Shown here in pieces: positions 49,625 to 58,557 of a stretch of DNA of 64,000 nt. Below the pieces are notes generated by a model. The model was not told where the DNA came from. It did not search any database and saw only the letters and a list, made by a program, of their open reading frames with translations. Origin of the DNA: Thermoproteota archaeon (lineage in GTDB: Archaea; Korarchaeota; Korarchaeia; Korarchaeales; Korarchaeaceae); NCBI GenBank assembly GCA_026986575.1, contig JALSOH010000006.1, forward strand, positions 372,001 through 436,000, read 5' to 3'. Within the stretch, counting starts at the first letter, position 1. Every line of letters begins with the position of its first letter. The position numbers and the translations under genes are program-made.

Positions 49625-50860
49625 ATGATGAGGTACCTCCTCCCCGCACTACTCTTAACGCTCTTAATTGTGATGGGCTCGGTCCGAGCCGATCCGGAGA
49701 CCAATACTCCCGAGACGAGCCCCCAAAGACAACTGGCAGATGTCTGGTCAGACAGGGGAGGGAAGGGACTCAACGTCAGCTGTGGGCACTACAGGGTTGG
49801 GGAGGAGGTGACTCTTTACTTCCAAGTCTCCAAAGTGATGTACATAGAGCTTTATATCATAAGGCCCGACGGGAGCAAGATCAGGCTCATGAACATCTCC
49901 ATGACTGGTCCAGGGGTCGTGTACAAGACACCACCCATACTCCTGATAGATGAGGGTCCTAGGACCGTCCAGCTCGTGGGAGCTAGGAGCCATCAAGTCC
50001 TCGACTCCTGCAACTTCTACGTGACGAAGGAAGTGGTGGGTGGAGACGTGTGGACCGACGAAGGTGGGAGGGGGCGTGGGACTCCCGGTGGGACCTTTCC
50101 CCCACTGAAACCTATCAGGGTCGCGCTTAGAATCAACTCCACCGCTGAAGTCGAGCTTAGGGCCATCACATCTAGGGGAGAGCAGGTGCTCTTCAAGGGT
50201 AAACTAGAGGCCAACGAGGTGAGGTACGTTTACTTGGAAGCCCTTCAGGAGGGTGTGATCACGCTGAAACTACTGCACGATGGCAAGGAGCTCGACACCT
50301 GCCGCCTCCTCATCACCCTACCGGTCGAGGAGAACCCCCCTATACTGGAGGTTAATGGGATCTCAGTGTCCGGTCTCACTGTGACTGTGAACGGAAAGGT
50401 GGAACCGGGGACCCCTAACGCGACAGTTATCCTCCGATGGATGTGGGGGGACGGAACCGAGGACGAAGGTGAATTTCCCAAGTCCCACACGTACAGCAAG
50501 GGAGGCAAGTACACGATAACCGTAATAGCAGAGCAGAGCGATGGTCTCTCATCCAATTTCACCTATACCATCCAAGTGAGCTCTCCTGAAACCGCGACCG
50601 AGGTGAAGGGGGAGTCAGGGGCGATGGAGACTTCCACAAGCAGTCGACCCCTAATACCCCCCACTATCACTAGGGTGATCACCGTAACGCCTGAACGCAT
50701 CGAAACTTCCTCATCACCCTATCCGGCGCTGTCGTTCCTTCTGGGATCGGTAGTTACGGTATTCTCCTTCCTGATAATCTCGCGCCTCTTGAGGAGGCAG
50801 GACACGGGAGAGGGGATGCCTGGGTCGGGCCAAGGTGACACGGGAGCAGGTGAAGATTAA
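49625..50860 (+). CDS. PKD-domain surface protein with C-terminal anchor
   Basis: A 411-residue protein. ATG at 49625 is preceded by GAGGTAGG. Signal peptide (LLPALLLTLLIVMGSVRA), two related beta domains beginning DVWSDRGGKGLNVSCG and DVWTDEGGRGRGTPGG, a PKD domain (VILRWMWGDGTEDEGE, HTYSKGGKYTITVIAE), a Ser/Thr/Pro stalk and a membrane helix (ALSFLLGSVVTVFSFLIISRLL). Extracellular structural or binding protein. Confidence 0.78.
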   Translation: MMRYLLPALLLTLLIVMGSVRADPETNTPETSPQRQLADVWSDRGGKGLNVSCGHYRVGEEVTLYFQVSKVMYIELYIIRPDGSKIRLMNISMTGPGVVYKTPPILLIDEGPRTVQLVGARSHQVLDSCNFYVTKEVVGGDVWTDEGGRGRGTPGGTFPPLKPIRVALRINSTAEVELRAITSRGEQVLFKGKLEANEVRYVYLEALQEGVITLKLLHDGKELDTCRLLITLPVEENPPILEVNGISVSGLTVTVNGKVEPGTPNATVILRWMWGDGTEDEGEFPKSHTYSKGGKYTITVIAEQSDGLSSNFTYTIQVSSPETATEVKGESGAMETSTSSRPLIPPTITRVITVTPERIETSSSPYPALSFLLGSVVTVFSFLIISRLLRRQDTGEGMPGSGQGDTGAGED

Positions 50861-50876
50861 TATCTTCTACCGTATT

Positions 50877-51290
50877 ATGACGCGGATAATAGTGAAGGAC
50901 GTATTCGAGATAGGTTACCGGTACCTGATGCCCTTCCTCAGGGCCACCCTAGTTAGGATGCTCGTGGAAAGAGGGTTGAGCGAGGTTAAGATTGCTTCCA
51001 TACTCGTCATGACCCAGTCAGCGGTTTCACGCTACGCCAACATGAAGAGAGGCAGCGTGGTGGATCTCTCGAATAGGAAGGATGTGATGGAGAGGGTCCA
51101 GTCGTTGGCCAGCAGGATAGTCGAGGAGGAGCTGGACCCCTTCACGATTCAGATGGAGCTGACGAAGATAGCCCTTTATTCGTTGGCCAAGGGTTATGTC
51201 TGTGAATTTCACGAGAAGATAGATCCGAGGATAGATCCGGACAAGTGCAACGTCTGTAAAACGTTGTTTAAAGAGTTTGTCACTTTATAA
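50877..51290 (+). CDS. Archaeal HTH transcriptional regulator with C-terminal Cys pair
   Basis: 137 residues from the ATG at 50877, with TATA-like ATTAATATC close upstream; a GTG-type start at 50835 would overlap the surface gene. The HTH is LRATLVRMLVERGLSEVKIA..MTQSAVSRYANM, and the C-terminus has CEFHEKIDP and CNVCKTLF. This matches the archaeal XRE-like COG2522 family of predicted regulators. Its target is unknown. It lies 3' to 3' with the cas operon. Confidence 0.75.
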   Translation: MTRIIVKDVFEIGYRYLMPFLRATLVRMLVERGLSEVKIASILVMTQSAVSRYANMKRGSVVDLSNRKDVMERVQSLASRIVEEELDPFTIQMELTKIALYSLAKGYVCEFHEKIDPRIDPDKCNVCKTLFKEFVTL

Positions 51291-51405
51291 GTTGATTATT
51301 TTTGCTCCCCATGGTGTACTGGTTTTCATCACAGTTCAGCGCTTCCAGCGATATATTGAGGATGCGTTGAAACCCAACTGATAAAAAGGATATCGATATC
51401 TTATA

Positions 51406-51470
51406 AGAGGCCCGGTCGGCCCGTGATAGGGCCCGGGTGACCCAACCAACTCGCCCCCGTCCAGGCCGCT
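51406..51470. other. GC-rich structured element between the HTH gene and cas3'
   Basis: Bases 51411-51437 form a strong hairpin (CCCGG, bulge TCG, GCCC, loop GTGATA, GGGC, CCGGG). An outer 7-bp stem with one mismatch can close the whole element (51406-51412 with 51464-51470). A TATA-like ATAAAAAG lies about 25 bases before on the plus strand, so a small RNA of about 65 bases is possible. T-loop consensus is absent, so it is not a normal tRNA. Confidence 0.35.
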
Positions 51471-51473
51471 TAT

Positions 51474-53498
51474 TCAACCACAAGGGCGATTTAACTCTTT
51501 CTCATTTATTATCTCCAGAGCCCGTTCAACAGCTCCCATTCCATATTTCCCATCAGGTGCCCTCTCGTAGGCTACCACTCTATCTGACTCCCCCTCTGGA
51601 ACTATGAAGTCCAGATCCTGGGATGCAGGTTGTAGATTGGTTTCCAGTGAAATGAACTCGTCGCTCCACTTGAATCCCCTCCCGAACCTCCTGTCAGCGA
51701 ATATGAAATAGATAGCTGGACTAGTGAATTCTCTCCTGTAATTGTCCAGCAGGGGAAGTTGGATCTCGAACTTCTCCTTCCACTTTGCGTAAATGCCAAC
51801 CACTCCGATGGATAGGAGCCACTTAGGCAGTTTAGCTGATCTCCACCTAAGATCGTATCTCCCCTTGCCAGTTCTGACCCTGACAACTGGGTTCGGTTTT
51901 GATCCAGATCTCTCCCTCATTTCGTAGACGAGGGACTCCATGAGATCAGAGTACCATACCTTGAGCTCGTGTTGTTTCGATATCGCCATAACCGTGGACG
52001 CCACCTTCATGAGAGGTAGTGATAGCTCCTCACCGTCATCTGATGCCGAACTAACCCTTACTGTGGAGGTCAGATAGATTTTAGGGACTTCAAACCGCTG
52101 ATCTCCTCTTTCTATAGCCGTGAACTTCCTGTGAAATTCTTTGTCAGCGCAAGGGGAGATGTAAGAGGTGAAGAAATCAGCTCTTTTGCTCTTAGCCACT
52201 TCTAAAAAGGGAGGCAGGTTTTCCTTTCCATTCCTCAGGTTCAAACCATTTGAAAAGACACTTGAGATCTCTCTCCTCGCCCATGGCAGGTCCACATTGA
52301 AGAAGATCCCATGGGAGCCGTATCTCCTAGCTAGCCTGCCCAGCCTCTGGACCACTTTCATAACGCTCATTGAGTTCACCGAGACCATGGAGGCGGGATA
52401 CACGTCCAGATCCTCAAGCTCTATTCCCACTTCACCCACACTGGTCATCAAGATCGTGTCGGCCCCTTCTATCCGCTCAATATATCTCTCCCACAGCTTC
52501 CTAGGCATCTGAGAGTGGAGAATGACGGACTCCCCTCCTAATCTCTCTTGGAGGGATACAAGCATGTTAACGCTGTCAGCGTAGATTATCCGGGGAGCCT
52601 CCAACTCATTAACCAGTTCAACCAATCCCTCGAAATCGGAACGACCAAACGAGATGAGCTTATCCCCGGCCTCTCTATCTACTAGCTCCAGATTCCTCCT
52701 CTCTAGCGGGACAGACCTATTGATCACTCTAGTTCCAAACAGGTCCTCGAGCGAGCGAAGAGCCCTCTCTATGGAAAGAGGATCCATCGTGGCGCTTATG
52801 AAGAGGAGGAAAGTAGGCCCGCTCAGGGGTGCCGATATCTTCCATCTACCTATTTCTAGGAGAAGTGTCAGGAGCCTCACGAAGCTCTTGCCCGTGTAGA
52901 AGTGGGGCTCATCTATTATGTAGAGGTCCACCTCCGCAAGCCCTGAGATCAAGTTGAAAGGGGTTATCCTATCTCCTATCCCCAAGCTAGATGATCTTCT
53001 GACTGCTAGCGATGCCAGCATCTGCGGATTGGTGAGAACTAACCTCATCTCCTCCTTCAACTTGGAGAAAGCTCTCATCACTCTTTCAGCCTTGTCCTCA
53101 CGATTCATATCCCCTCTTATCTCGATGACCTCCACATCGCCTAGGGCATCCCTCATACCCCTATAGAGATCCAACGATCTCCCTCCCATCTGAGAGGCTA
53201 GGAACTTGGTAGGCGCTATGTAGACCGAGTTTAACTTGCTCAATCCCAATGAGAGCTGCTTTGCCACGGCTGCAGCGGCGATTAGGGAAAGGTGGCTCTT
53301 TCCAGCCCCAGTGTCTGCTGACACGTAGAGGGGGATGACGGAGTTGCTTTCCCTGACCTCCTCGGACAGTCTCAAGATTTCTGCCAGCACCTCATGCTGT
53401 GACTTGGTTAGAGAGAGGCTCAATCCCCCGTAATTTCTCTCGAGAAACTCCCTTCTCAGCGGAGGCTCCCAGTAGGCTCCCAACTCCCTGTAGGCCAA
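51474..53498 (-). CDS. cas3: CRISPR-associated helicase Cas3' (type I-D, no HD domain)
   Basis: A 674-residue superfamily 2 helicase that would unwind target DNA after Cascade binding. Motifs: Walker A ADTGAGKSHLSLIA, DEAD-like VDLYIIDEPHFYTG, motif III LFISATMDP, and motif VI VVQRLGRLARRYG. No HD nuclease domain is present, as expected for type I-D, where the HD lies on Cas10d. It is the last gene of the operon and its frame overlaps csc1 by 43 bases. The GC-rich element follows directly. Confidence 0.85.
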   Translation of the reverse strand: MAYRELGAYWEPPLRREFLERNYGGLSLSLTKSQHEVLAEILRLSEEVRESNSVIPLYVSADTGAGKSHLSLIAAAAVAKQLSLGLSKLNSVYIAPTKFLASQMGGRSLDLYRGMRDALGDVEVIEIRGDMNREDKAERVMRAFSKLKEEMRLVLTNPQMLASLAVRRSSSLGIGDRITPFNLISGLAEVDLYIIDEPHFYTGKSFVRLLTLLLEIGRWKISAPLSGPTFLLFISATMDPLSIERALRSLEDLFGTRVINRSVPLERRNLELVDREAGDKLISFGRSDFEGLVELVNELEAPRIIYADSVNMLVSLQERLGGESVILHSQMPRKLWERYIERIEGADTILMTSVGEVGIELEDLDVYPASMVSVNSMSVMKVVQRLGRLARRYGSHGIFFNVDLPWARREISSVFSNGLNLRNGKENLPPFLEVAKSKRADFFTSYISPCADKEFHRKFTAIERGDQRFEVPKIYLTSTVRVSSASDDGEELSLPLMKVASTVMAISKQHELKVWYSDLMESLVYEMRERSGSKPNPVVRVRTGKGRYDLRWRSAKLPKWLLSIGVVGIYAKWKEKFEIQLPLLDNYRREFTSPAIYFIFADRRFGRGFKWSDEFISLETNLQPASQDLDFIVPEGESDRVVAYERAPDGKYGMGAVERALEIINEKELNRPCG

Positions 53499-54364
53499 GA
53501 GAGGTCCCCCTCAGTCACTAAGTAAGTTTCACCATCCATCACGGCGTAGTACCCAGATGAAGCTTCGAACTCTCCCCAAACAGCAGGTATCACCTCGGCC
53601 TTGGGTTGATACCCCTTCATCCTCTGGAAGATCTTCATCGTTCCAACGGGTCTGAGACCGTTCTCCTCGAGGCACTCGCTCACACCCTCCCCACACAAGA
53701 GCGGTTGTATGAGCCTACCCCTTACCTTATCGCCGACCCTCACGAGTTTGACCTTCTTCACCACAATGGGATGCATCTTGCCCCTGAAGGAGTGCTTGGC
53801 ACCGAATCCGAATTCCCTCATGGCGCTCTCCAATAAAATGAGGGCCCTCTCCAGTTCGTTCCTATCGTATGATAGTAGGGAGAATCTCCAGATGGCTCCA
53901 GGTGCCCAGAAGTAGTGTACGGTGTAGTTGATTACCCTCCTAGTGAGGTCTGAGTCAAGCCCGAATAACTGGTACCCGTACACCTTTAAGGGACCCATCC
54001 CAGCCCTCTTTATCGTGCCTAATGCCGTCGCAGTTCCATCCAAGATTACGTTGAAGTCCTCCCTGATCACCTTGCTTGATCTGAGCATGACCCCATCAGT
54101 CACGCCAACACGGGGTAACTTGCGCGACAGGAGTGTGCTATATTCCATGCCTATCTCGCTTTTGGAATTCACCCACCTGTTGTAGTAAGAGTAGAAGTTC
54201 TCCCCTTGGACGCTCATCACGACCCTCAGCATGGCTCCGGCCACTGCCGTCCTATAAATGAATCCCCCAGGCCTGAAGACATTCACCTTCATGGTGGTCT
54301 GGGTGGAGCACACGGGCTCGACATTAACGGCCCTTATGAAATAGAGATAGGGCTGGGAGGTCAA
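53456..54364 (-). CDS. csc1: Csc1/Cas5-like subunit of type I-D Cascade
   Basis: A 302-residue RAMP-like protein between csc2 and cas3', the usual position of csc1 (Cas5d-type). It overlaps csc2 by 4 bases. Visible: early glycine turn FRPGGFIYRTAVAGAMLR and a KAKHSF-like basic loop FGFGAKHSFRGKMHP. It would hold the 5' end of the crRNA. It is longer than typical Csc1 (about 220-260) and sequence similarity is weak by eye, so the assignment relies on gene order. Confidence 0.62.
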   Translation of the reverse strand: MTSQPYLYFIRAVNVEPVCSTQTTMKVNVFRPGGFIYRTAVAGAMLRVVMSVQGENFYSYYNRWVNSKSEIGMEYSTLLSRKLPRVGVTDGVMLRSSKVIREDFNVILDGTATALGTIKRAGMGPLKVYGYQLFGLDSDLTRRVINYTVHYFWAPGAIWRFSLLSYDRNELERALILLESAMREFGFGAKHSFRGKMHPIVVKKVKLVRVGDKVRGRLIQPLLCGEGVSECLEENGLRPVGTMKIFQRMKGYQPKAEVIPAVWGEFEASSGYYAVMDGETYLVTEGDLSWPTGSWEPTGSLR

Positions 54365-55677
54365 CCGATTCCCCCCTCTCTCCCCCTTTTCTTCTGCTGT
54401 TGGGGAGCGAGATCCTTTATTGCATCATTATAGTTATTCCTGGCCCTCTTCGGCTTTCCCAGAAAATCTATAACCGAGGCAGCGTGTTCCACGAGCAGCC
54501 TGAACGCGTCATCCCTCTCCAAGAGGGACATCCCCTCACTCATGTAGTCTTCGAGCCTTTTTATCGCCTTCTCCCCTACATACCTTACCAGCACCGACTT
54601 CTCTCCTAACTTAGCCACGCATATTCCCCTACAATCGCCTACGACGTCGAAGAATGTGGCCTTATATCCAGCTTCTGGGTCCCTTACATCTATGGGCATC
54701 GACGGAGGCGGTGGATTTGCTAGATAACCCTCTACTGAGAAGACCTCATCCACGACTATCAGAGGGATACCCTCCTTCACACAGTGATCCCAAACGCCGG
54801 CGCCCGATGAGGTCTTGGCCCCCTTCCTGACATCTTTCACGAGATGCTCGTAGGCGAGCATGGCCAGCTCCAGTTTGGTAGGATTGAAGAGAGTTGTCTT
54901 GAAATATCCAGGCCCTTTGAACATGTACTCTACGAAGAACATCATTTCCTCACTAGTTCCCCCCTCCTGAGTCGTGCCAGCCCTAGGAACCCTGTTCCTC
55001 ACGATCTTCTCCAGTAGTGAGGGCTCGAGTATCCGACTGCCGGCAGGCAGGCCCAGCTCCTTCGCAGCTGACTTCACCGTGAAGTAAGTCTTGAAGTCGG
55101 TCTCCTTGTACTTCTTCTCCCAGTTGACCGGAACGGCTCCCTGCGTGGCGGTTGAGGCGGCAGCCCCCTCAGCTATGCAAGCTGGGCAAACCCCGCATGG
55201 ATCAAGAGGGGTGCAAGAGGCCATCTTCATCACCACATTCCAAAGAGCCCTCTTAGCTGCGTCGTCCTCTAGAATATCATTGGCGACCTCCTCCACTATC
55301 TTCAAGTACTCCTTGGCCTCCCTCCCACTCTTGTCATTGGCTATGGCATCTAGAAATGGGTGCATGATCCTTCGGAGCGTCTCCCTGAAGAAGCTCTCCC
55401 TGACGTAGTTGAACTTGGTGGCCCTTATCCTCGCCCTAGAATCGAACTCGTACTTTCCGTCCTTCTCGTAGAGGAAGGGTTCCAGATCTGTTACTGCTTC
55501 GTTTATTTCCAACCTCTCATTACCTGAAAAGGCCCTATCGAACTGTATGCATCCCCATACTCTCACAGCCGGTATGGAAGGGAGTAACCCTATCTCCCTT
55601 CCGAGGCCGGACGGTACCTTCGAGAGGATGTCCGGCAACTCGCCGGGATCGCTCACAACCTCCCACTTGAACTCCAT
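54361..55677 (-). CDS. csc2: Csc2/Cas7-type backbone subunit of type I-D Cascade
   Basis: A 438-residue protein; Csc2 forms the crRNA-binding filament. A zinc-binding motif CTPLDPCGVCPACIAEG (Cys 155, 161, 164, 167) matches the zinc insertion known for archaeal Csc2. The glycine-containing RAMP-like segments (PRAGTTQEGGTSEEMMFFVE, GAGVWDHCVKEG) fit Cas7. The C-terminal basic tail (QQQKKRGREGG) is unusual. The gene lies 17 bases after the small gene 55695-56273. Confidence 0.75.
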   Translation of the reverse strand: MEFKWEVVSDPGELPDILSKVPSGLGREIGLLPSIPAVRVWGCIQFDRAFSGNERLEINEAVTDLEPFLYEKDGKYEFDSRARIRATKFNYVRESFFRETLRRIMHPFLDAIANDKSGREAKEYLKIVEEVANDILEDDAAKRALWNVVMKMASCTPLDPCGVCPACIAEGAAASTATQGAVPVNWEKKYKETDFKTYFTVKSAAKELGLPAGSRILEPSLLEKIVRNRVPRAGTTQEGGTSEEMMFFVEYMFKGPGYFKTTLFNPTKLELAMLAYEHLVKDVRKGAKTSSGAGVWDHCVKEGIPLIVVDEVFSVEGYLANPPPPSMPIDVRDPEAGYKATFFDVVGDCRGICVAKLGEKSVLVRYVGEKAIKRLEDYMSEGMSLLERDDAFRLLVEHAASVIDFLGKPKRARNNYNDAIKDLAPQQQKKRGREGGIG

Positions 55678-55694
55678 AAAACCACCTCCTTATA

Positions 55695-56273
55695 CTAATC
55701 ACTTAAACCGGCCTGAAACGGGAGAGGAACAGGAGAGGAGTTAGAACCAGCTTGACTCTGACTGGAACATCCCAAGCCCCTCTTGGAGCTGTCAAACAGA
55801 GAACTGAGCCTACCGTCCCAGCCGAAGTGCACGTAGATGTATGAGACGTCTCTAACCCCCATGATCCCTATCACCACCTTCCTCGCCCTTTCAGATCGAT
55901 TTGATAGCTCCTTCACGAGAACATCAGTTAACTTAGCCAGCGACTTTTCCGCCACGCAGCTGATCGACCCCCTCAGCTTTGACCTTATCTTATCCATGGC
56001 GTAATTCAGGAACTTACCAGAGTAGTTCTTCAAGGTCCTTACTGGGTCTAGCTTGGGATCAACGCAGGAGGCGAATCTCATGAAGAGTGAAAATTTCTCC
56101 GTCTGACTGCTGTCACTGCCCAGCAGGTTGGCGCTTCTTGACACCAAGAAGAGCAAGGCTCCCAGCGTAAAGGATATCTCCTCGCTTTCCAACTCTCCCA
56201 AGGATTTGAGCCTCCTCTCCAGCTCCTCGAACGAGGACGGGATGATCTCAACCCCACTTAGGCCCTCACCCAT
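55695..56273 (-). CDS. Unrecognised cas-operon protein, candidate stand-alone small subunit
   Basis: A 192-residue mainly helical protein between cas10d and csc2; its start overlaps cas10d by 8 bases. In most type I-D systems the small subunit (Cas11d) is translated from within cas10d. Here a separate helical gene of about that size range (N-terminal helical part ELERRLKSLGELESEEISFT, LGALLFLVSRSANLLG) may do that job. There is no HTH or nuclease motif. The last 30 residues are Ser/Gln-rich and probably disordered. Confidence 0.5.
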   Translation of the reverse strand: MGEGLSGVEIIPSSFEELERRLKSLGELESEEISFTLGALLFLVSRSANLLGSDSSQTEKFSLFMRFASCVDPKLDPVRTLKNYSGKFLNYAMDKIRSKLRGSISCVAEKSLAKLTDVLVKELSNRSERARKVVIGIMGVRDVSYIYVHFGWDGRLSSLFDSSKRGLGCSSQSQAGSNSSPVPLPFQAGLSD

Positions 56274-58257
56274 TTTTGTTCAGCACCTCCCTGACCATCC
56301 TCAATGCCCCCAGCTCCCGAGACTCTCGCAAGTATTCCACGAGATCCATGAACTTCTCGAGCGTCAACCCCTTGGGAATCTTACCATCCATCTCCTTCAG
56401 TAGGATGGCCCCTATCTGAGCCCTGTCACCTTCCAACTTATGAACCATCCCTTCAGGCTTCAATCCCAGGTTTCTGAGCTTCTTGATGGATTTCCCTATT
56501 CTCTCCAGCAATTCAACGTAGTCCTCCGGATCCCACACCCCCCTCACGAGGATGTGGTCCCAGACCTGTCCCGGAGACATGGGCCCGTTCCCGATTCTCA
56601 GCCCCCATTCGAACTTGTAAGTCACGCGACCACAGGGAAGAACCACCTTCTCCTCCCCTAGCCCTTCCATCAAATCTGAGAGGAGAGAATTTAGCTCCCC
56701 CAAGAGATCCTCTCCTCTCGATTTCATGAGGGAAACCATGACGCTCAATCCGTACCTCCTGAAATCCCTCGAAGTGAAGGATGATCTGAGTTTAGAGAGC
56801 ATAAGTTCCCTGAGGTAGTAGGAGAATACCTCGACAACTAGGGGGTCCGTGTCCCCCGAGCAAGGAGGTGAAGTGATCTCCATGATCCTCTCGGTCCCGT
56901 AGAGAACGAAGGTCACTGGGACACCGCTATCATAGGAGCTCCTGCTGAAGAGCCAGAGGCATGTCGGGCAGAGGGGTCTATCGTTATGCTCAAGTCTGCC
57001 CTTGTAGTTGTAAATGCTATCGGATACGGCCCTCAGGTAACCTAGCTGCATGCTCTTCTCGAGAGTTACCATTTCACCGCTTAATCCCCTTGAGACTCCC
57101 TCACTATCGCCTAGATATTCCCTCAGCTCCTTTGTGTCCAGTACTTTAGCCATCGGCCTTCCGCAGGAGTAGCAGGGAAAGCCTTTATCCGTAGGAACAG
57201 GCCTGAAACCAGAGTGCAAGGCGTCTACCAGGGCATCCCTGAGCCTTACATCGAAGTTTTCCTTCCCCGCCACAAGGTTTATCTTCCAGTGACGGAGCGT
57301 TACTAGGTCCTCGAGTATATTGTTGGGAACGTTACTGAACTCCTTTCTCAAATTGAATTCCTCTTCAGGAGCTCCCAACCAGACGGCTACAATGATTGAG
57401 CTATTATCTTCTACCACCGAGCCCCTCAGGAGGGATAAACCGCCCCACTCGGTTCTCACTATTTCCTTGTCAACGATCTTCCTCAATGAATCATAGAAAC
57501 CTAAGAAAGCAGATACAACTGCCGTGGGCCTGGCTTCAAATAATGCGCGGTTGAGGGATAGAGAGATGACATGTATCGCCGGCTCACCCACCATCTGCTG
57601 GAGTGATCTTATCATCTCCACAATCTCGGTCACATCCGATTTGAAGGAGGGACCTCCCTCCCAAGCTGATGCTATGGAGTCAGCAACCCTCAAGCTCATG
57701 GAGTGGGCCTTGGCTAGGGGGATGGGATCTGGAAGGGGACATCCGATCTCATCAAAGAAGGAACCCAATGCCTCGGCAACCATTTCTATCTTCTCGGGCG
57801 TCCTCATTCCCTCATGAGATGCGTTAGCAGCTCTCAACACGTTCTCAATTATGGAGCCTTCCACCTCCCTCAGGAGGTCCCGTACCGAGCTCGGTAGGAT
57901 CGCCATCTCCTCATCCAGCAAGGATGACATGAGCAACCTTAGGGCCTCCTTATTCCTCTCCACATCCAAATTGCCGTGTCCATCGAACCTTCTCATTGCA
58001 TCCATATCTCTGACCATGTCCTCCGGCACAAACAGCTTATCGTAATCGTGGTAAAGGCTCTCCAAGAAGACTAGATCGCTGTAGGAATCCAGCAGCTCTT
58101 GGCCCATACCGCATTCCTTCGCGTGACGGGCGATCACGTATTGAGAGGGAAGGTTAAATATGGTTCTGAGGGTGTATACAGCTATCCCATGCTCGTAGAA
58201 GGTCTGGGTATTCCTTCCCCACTTACCCAGATTGGCCCTAATCATCGCCGGGGGCAT
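56266..58257 (-). CDS. cas10d: Cas10d (Csc3) large subunit with N-terminal HD nuclease
   Basis: A 663-residue large subunit. HD site LESLYHDYDKLF (His 70, Asp 71) with a further His-rich helix (NASHEG). Zinc-type pairs CYSCG (362, 365) and LCPTC (430, 433) are typical of Cas10-like zinc ribbons. No GGDD cyclase motif, as in type I-D. First gene of the effector operon; TATA-like CTTATAAT at about 58279-58286 lies 20-30 bases before the ATG. Confidence 0.8.
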   Translation of the reverse strand: MPPAMIRANLGKWGRNTQTFYEHGIAVYTLRTIFNLPSQYVIARHAKECGMGQELLDSYSDLVFLESLYHDYDKLFVPEDMVRDMDAMRRFDGHGNLDVERNKEALRLLMSSLLDEEMAILPSSVRDLLREVEGSIIENVLRAANASHEGMRTPEKIEMVAEALGSFFDEIGCPLPDPIPLAKAHSMSLRVADSIASAWEGGPSFKSDVTEIVEMIRSLQQMVGEPAIHVISLSLNRALFEARPTAVVSAFLGFYDSLRKIVDKEIVRTEWGGLSLLRGSVVEDNSSIIVAVWLGAPEEEFNLRKEFSNVPNNILEDLVTLRHWKINLVAGKENFDVRLRDALVDALHSGFRPVPTDKGFPCYSCGRPMAKVLDTKELREYLGDSEGVSRGLSGEMVTLEKSMQLGYLRAVSDSIYNYKGRLEHNDRPLCPTCLWLFSRSSYDSGVPVTFVLYGTERIMEITSPPCSGDTDPLVVEVFSYYLRELMLSKLRSSFTSRDFRRYGLSVMVSLMKSRGEDLLGELNSLLSDLMEGLGEEKVVLPCGRVTYKFEWGLRIGNGPMSPGQVWDHILVRGVWDPEDYVELLERIGKSIKKLRNLGLKPEGMVHKLEGDRAQIGAILLKEMDGKIPKGLTLEKFMDLVEYLRESRELGALRMVREVLNKNG

Positions 58258-58278
58258 CCAATCACCCTACTATCAGCT

Positions 58279-58328
58279 ATTATAAGATTTTGATGCATTT
58301 GTTTCAAAAAATGGGGGGGAGATGAAAC
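58279..58328 (-). promoter_or_regulatory. Promoter of cas10d operon with interrupted palindrome
   Basis: TATA-like CTTATAAT at 58279-58286 (minus strand), and 14-16 bases farther upstream a 28-bp element, 58301-58328, that reads GTTTC then AAAAA on one side and GAAAC on the other. A matching element with the same 28-bp span stands before cas6 (62406-62433). Nothing else is found in the 300 bases 58258-58557 except the promoter of the plus-strand gene (TTATTAAAA near 58530). Confidence 0.55.
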
Positions 58329-58557
58329 GCTCGACAAACGATCCTCCCTCACTGAGGGATGGGCTTCGGACTGGGAGGGAACTTCGGTCCCATGGTCTCA
58401 CTAATAGCTTTAATGAGGTTCCTGGAAAATCAAAGTTCCCTGACAGCTTAATTCTCTAAATTAACGGATGATGGGACTCTAGAGATCATTAAAATCTACG
58501 GGATCGCTATTTCAATTGGGCGGATATTTATTAAAATCGGGAACCTCCAAGCCCAGA

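Noticed and set aside
51400-51474. A tRNA gene in the cas3' 3' gap
   Set aside because: A 7-bp terminal stem can form, but the T-loop consensus and an anticodon arm are missing and the length is too short.
58258-58557. Possible CRISPR repeats (GTTTC..GAAAC) in the gap before cas10d
   Set aside because: Only one copy is here and another 4.1 kb away, at promoters with equal spacing and variable interior. There is no repeat-spacer array, so an operator is more likely.
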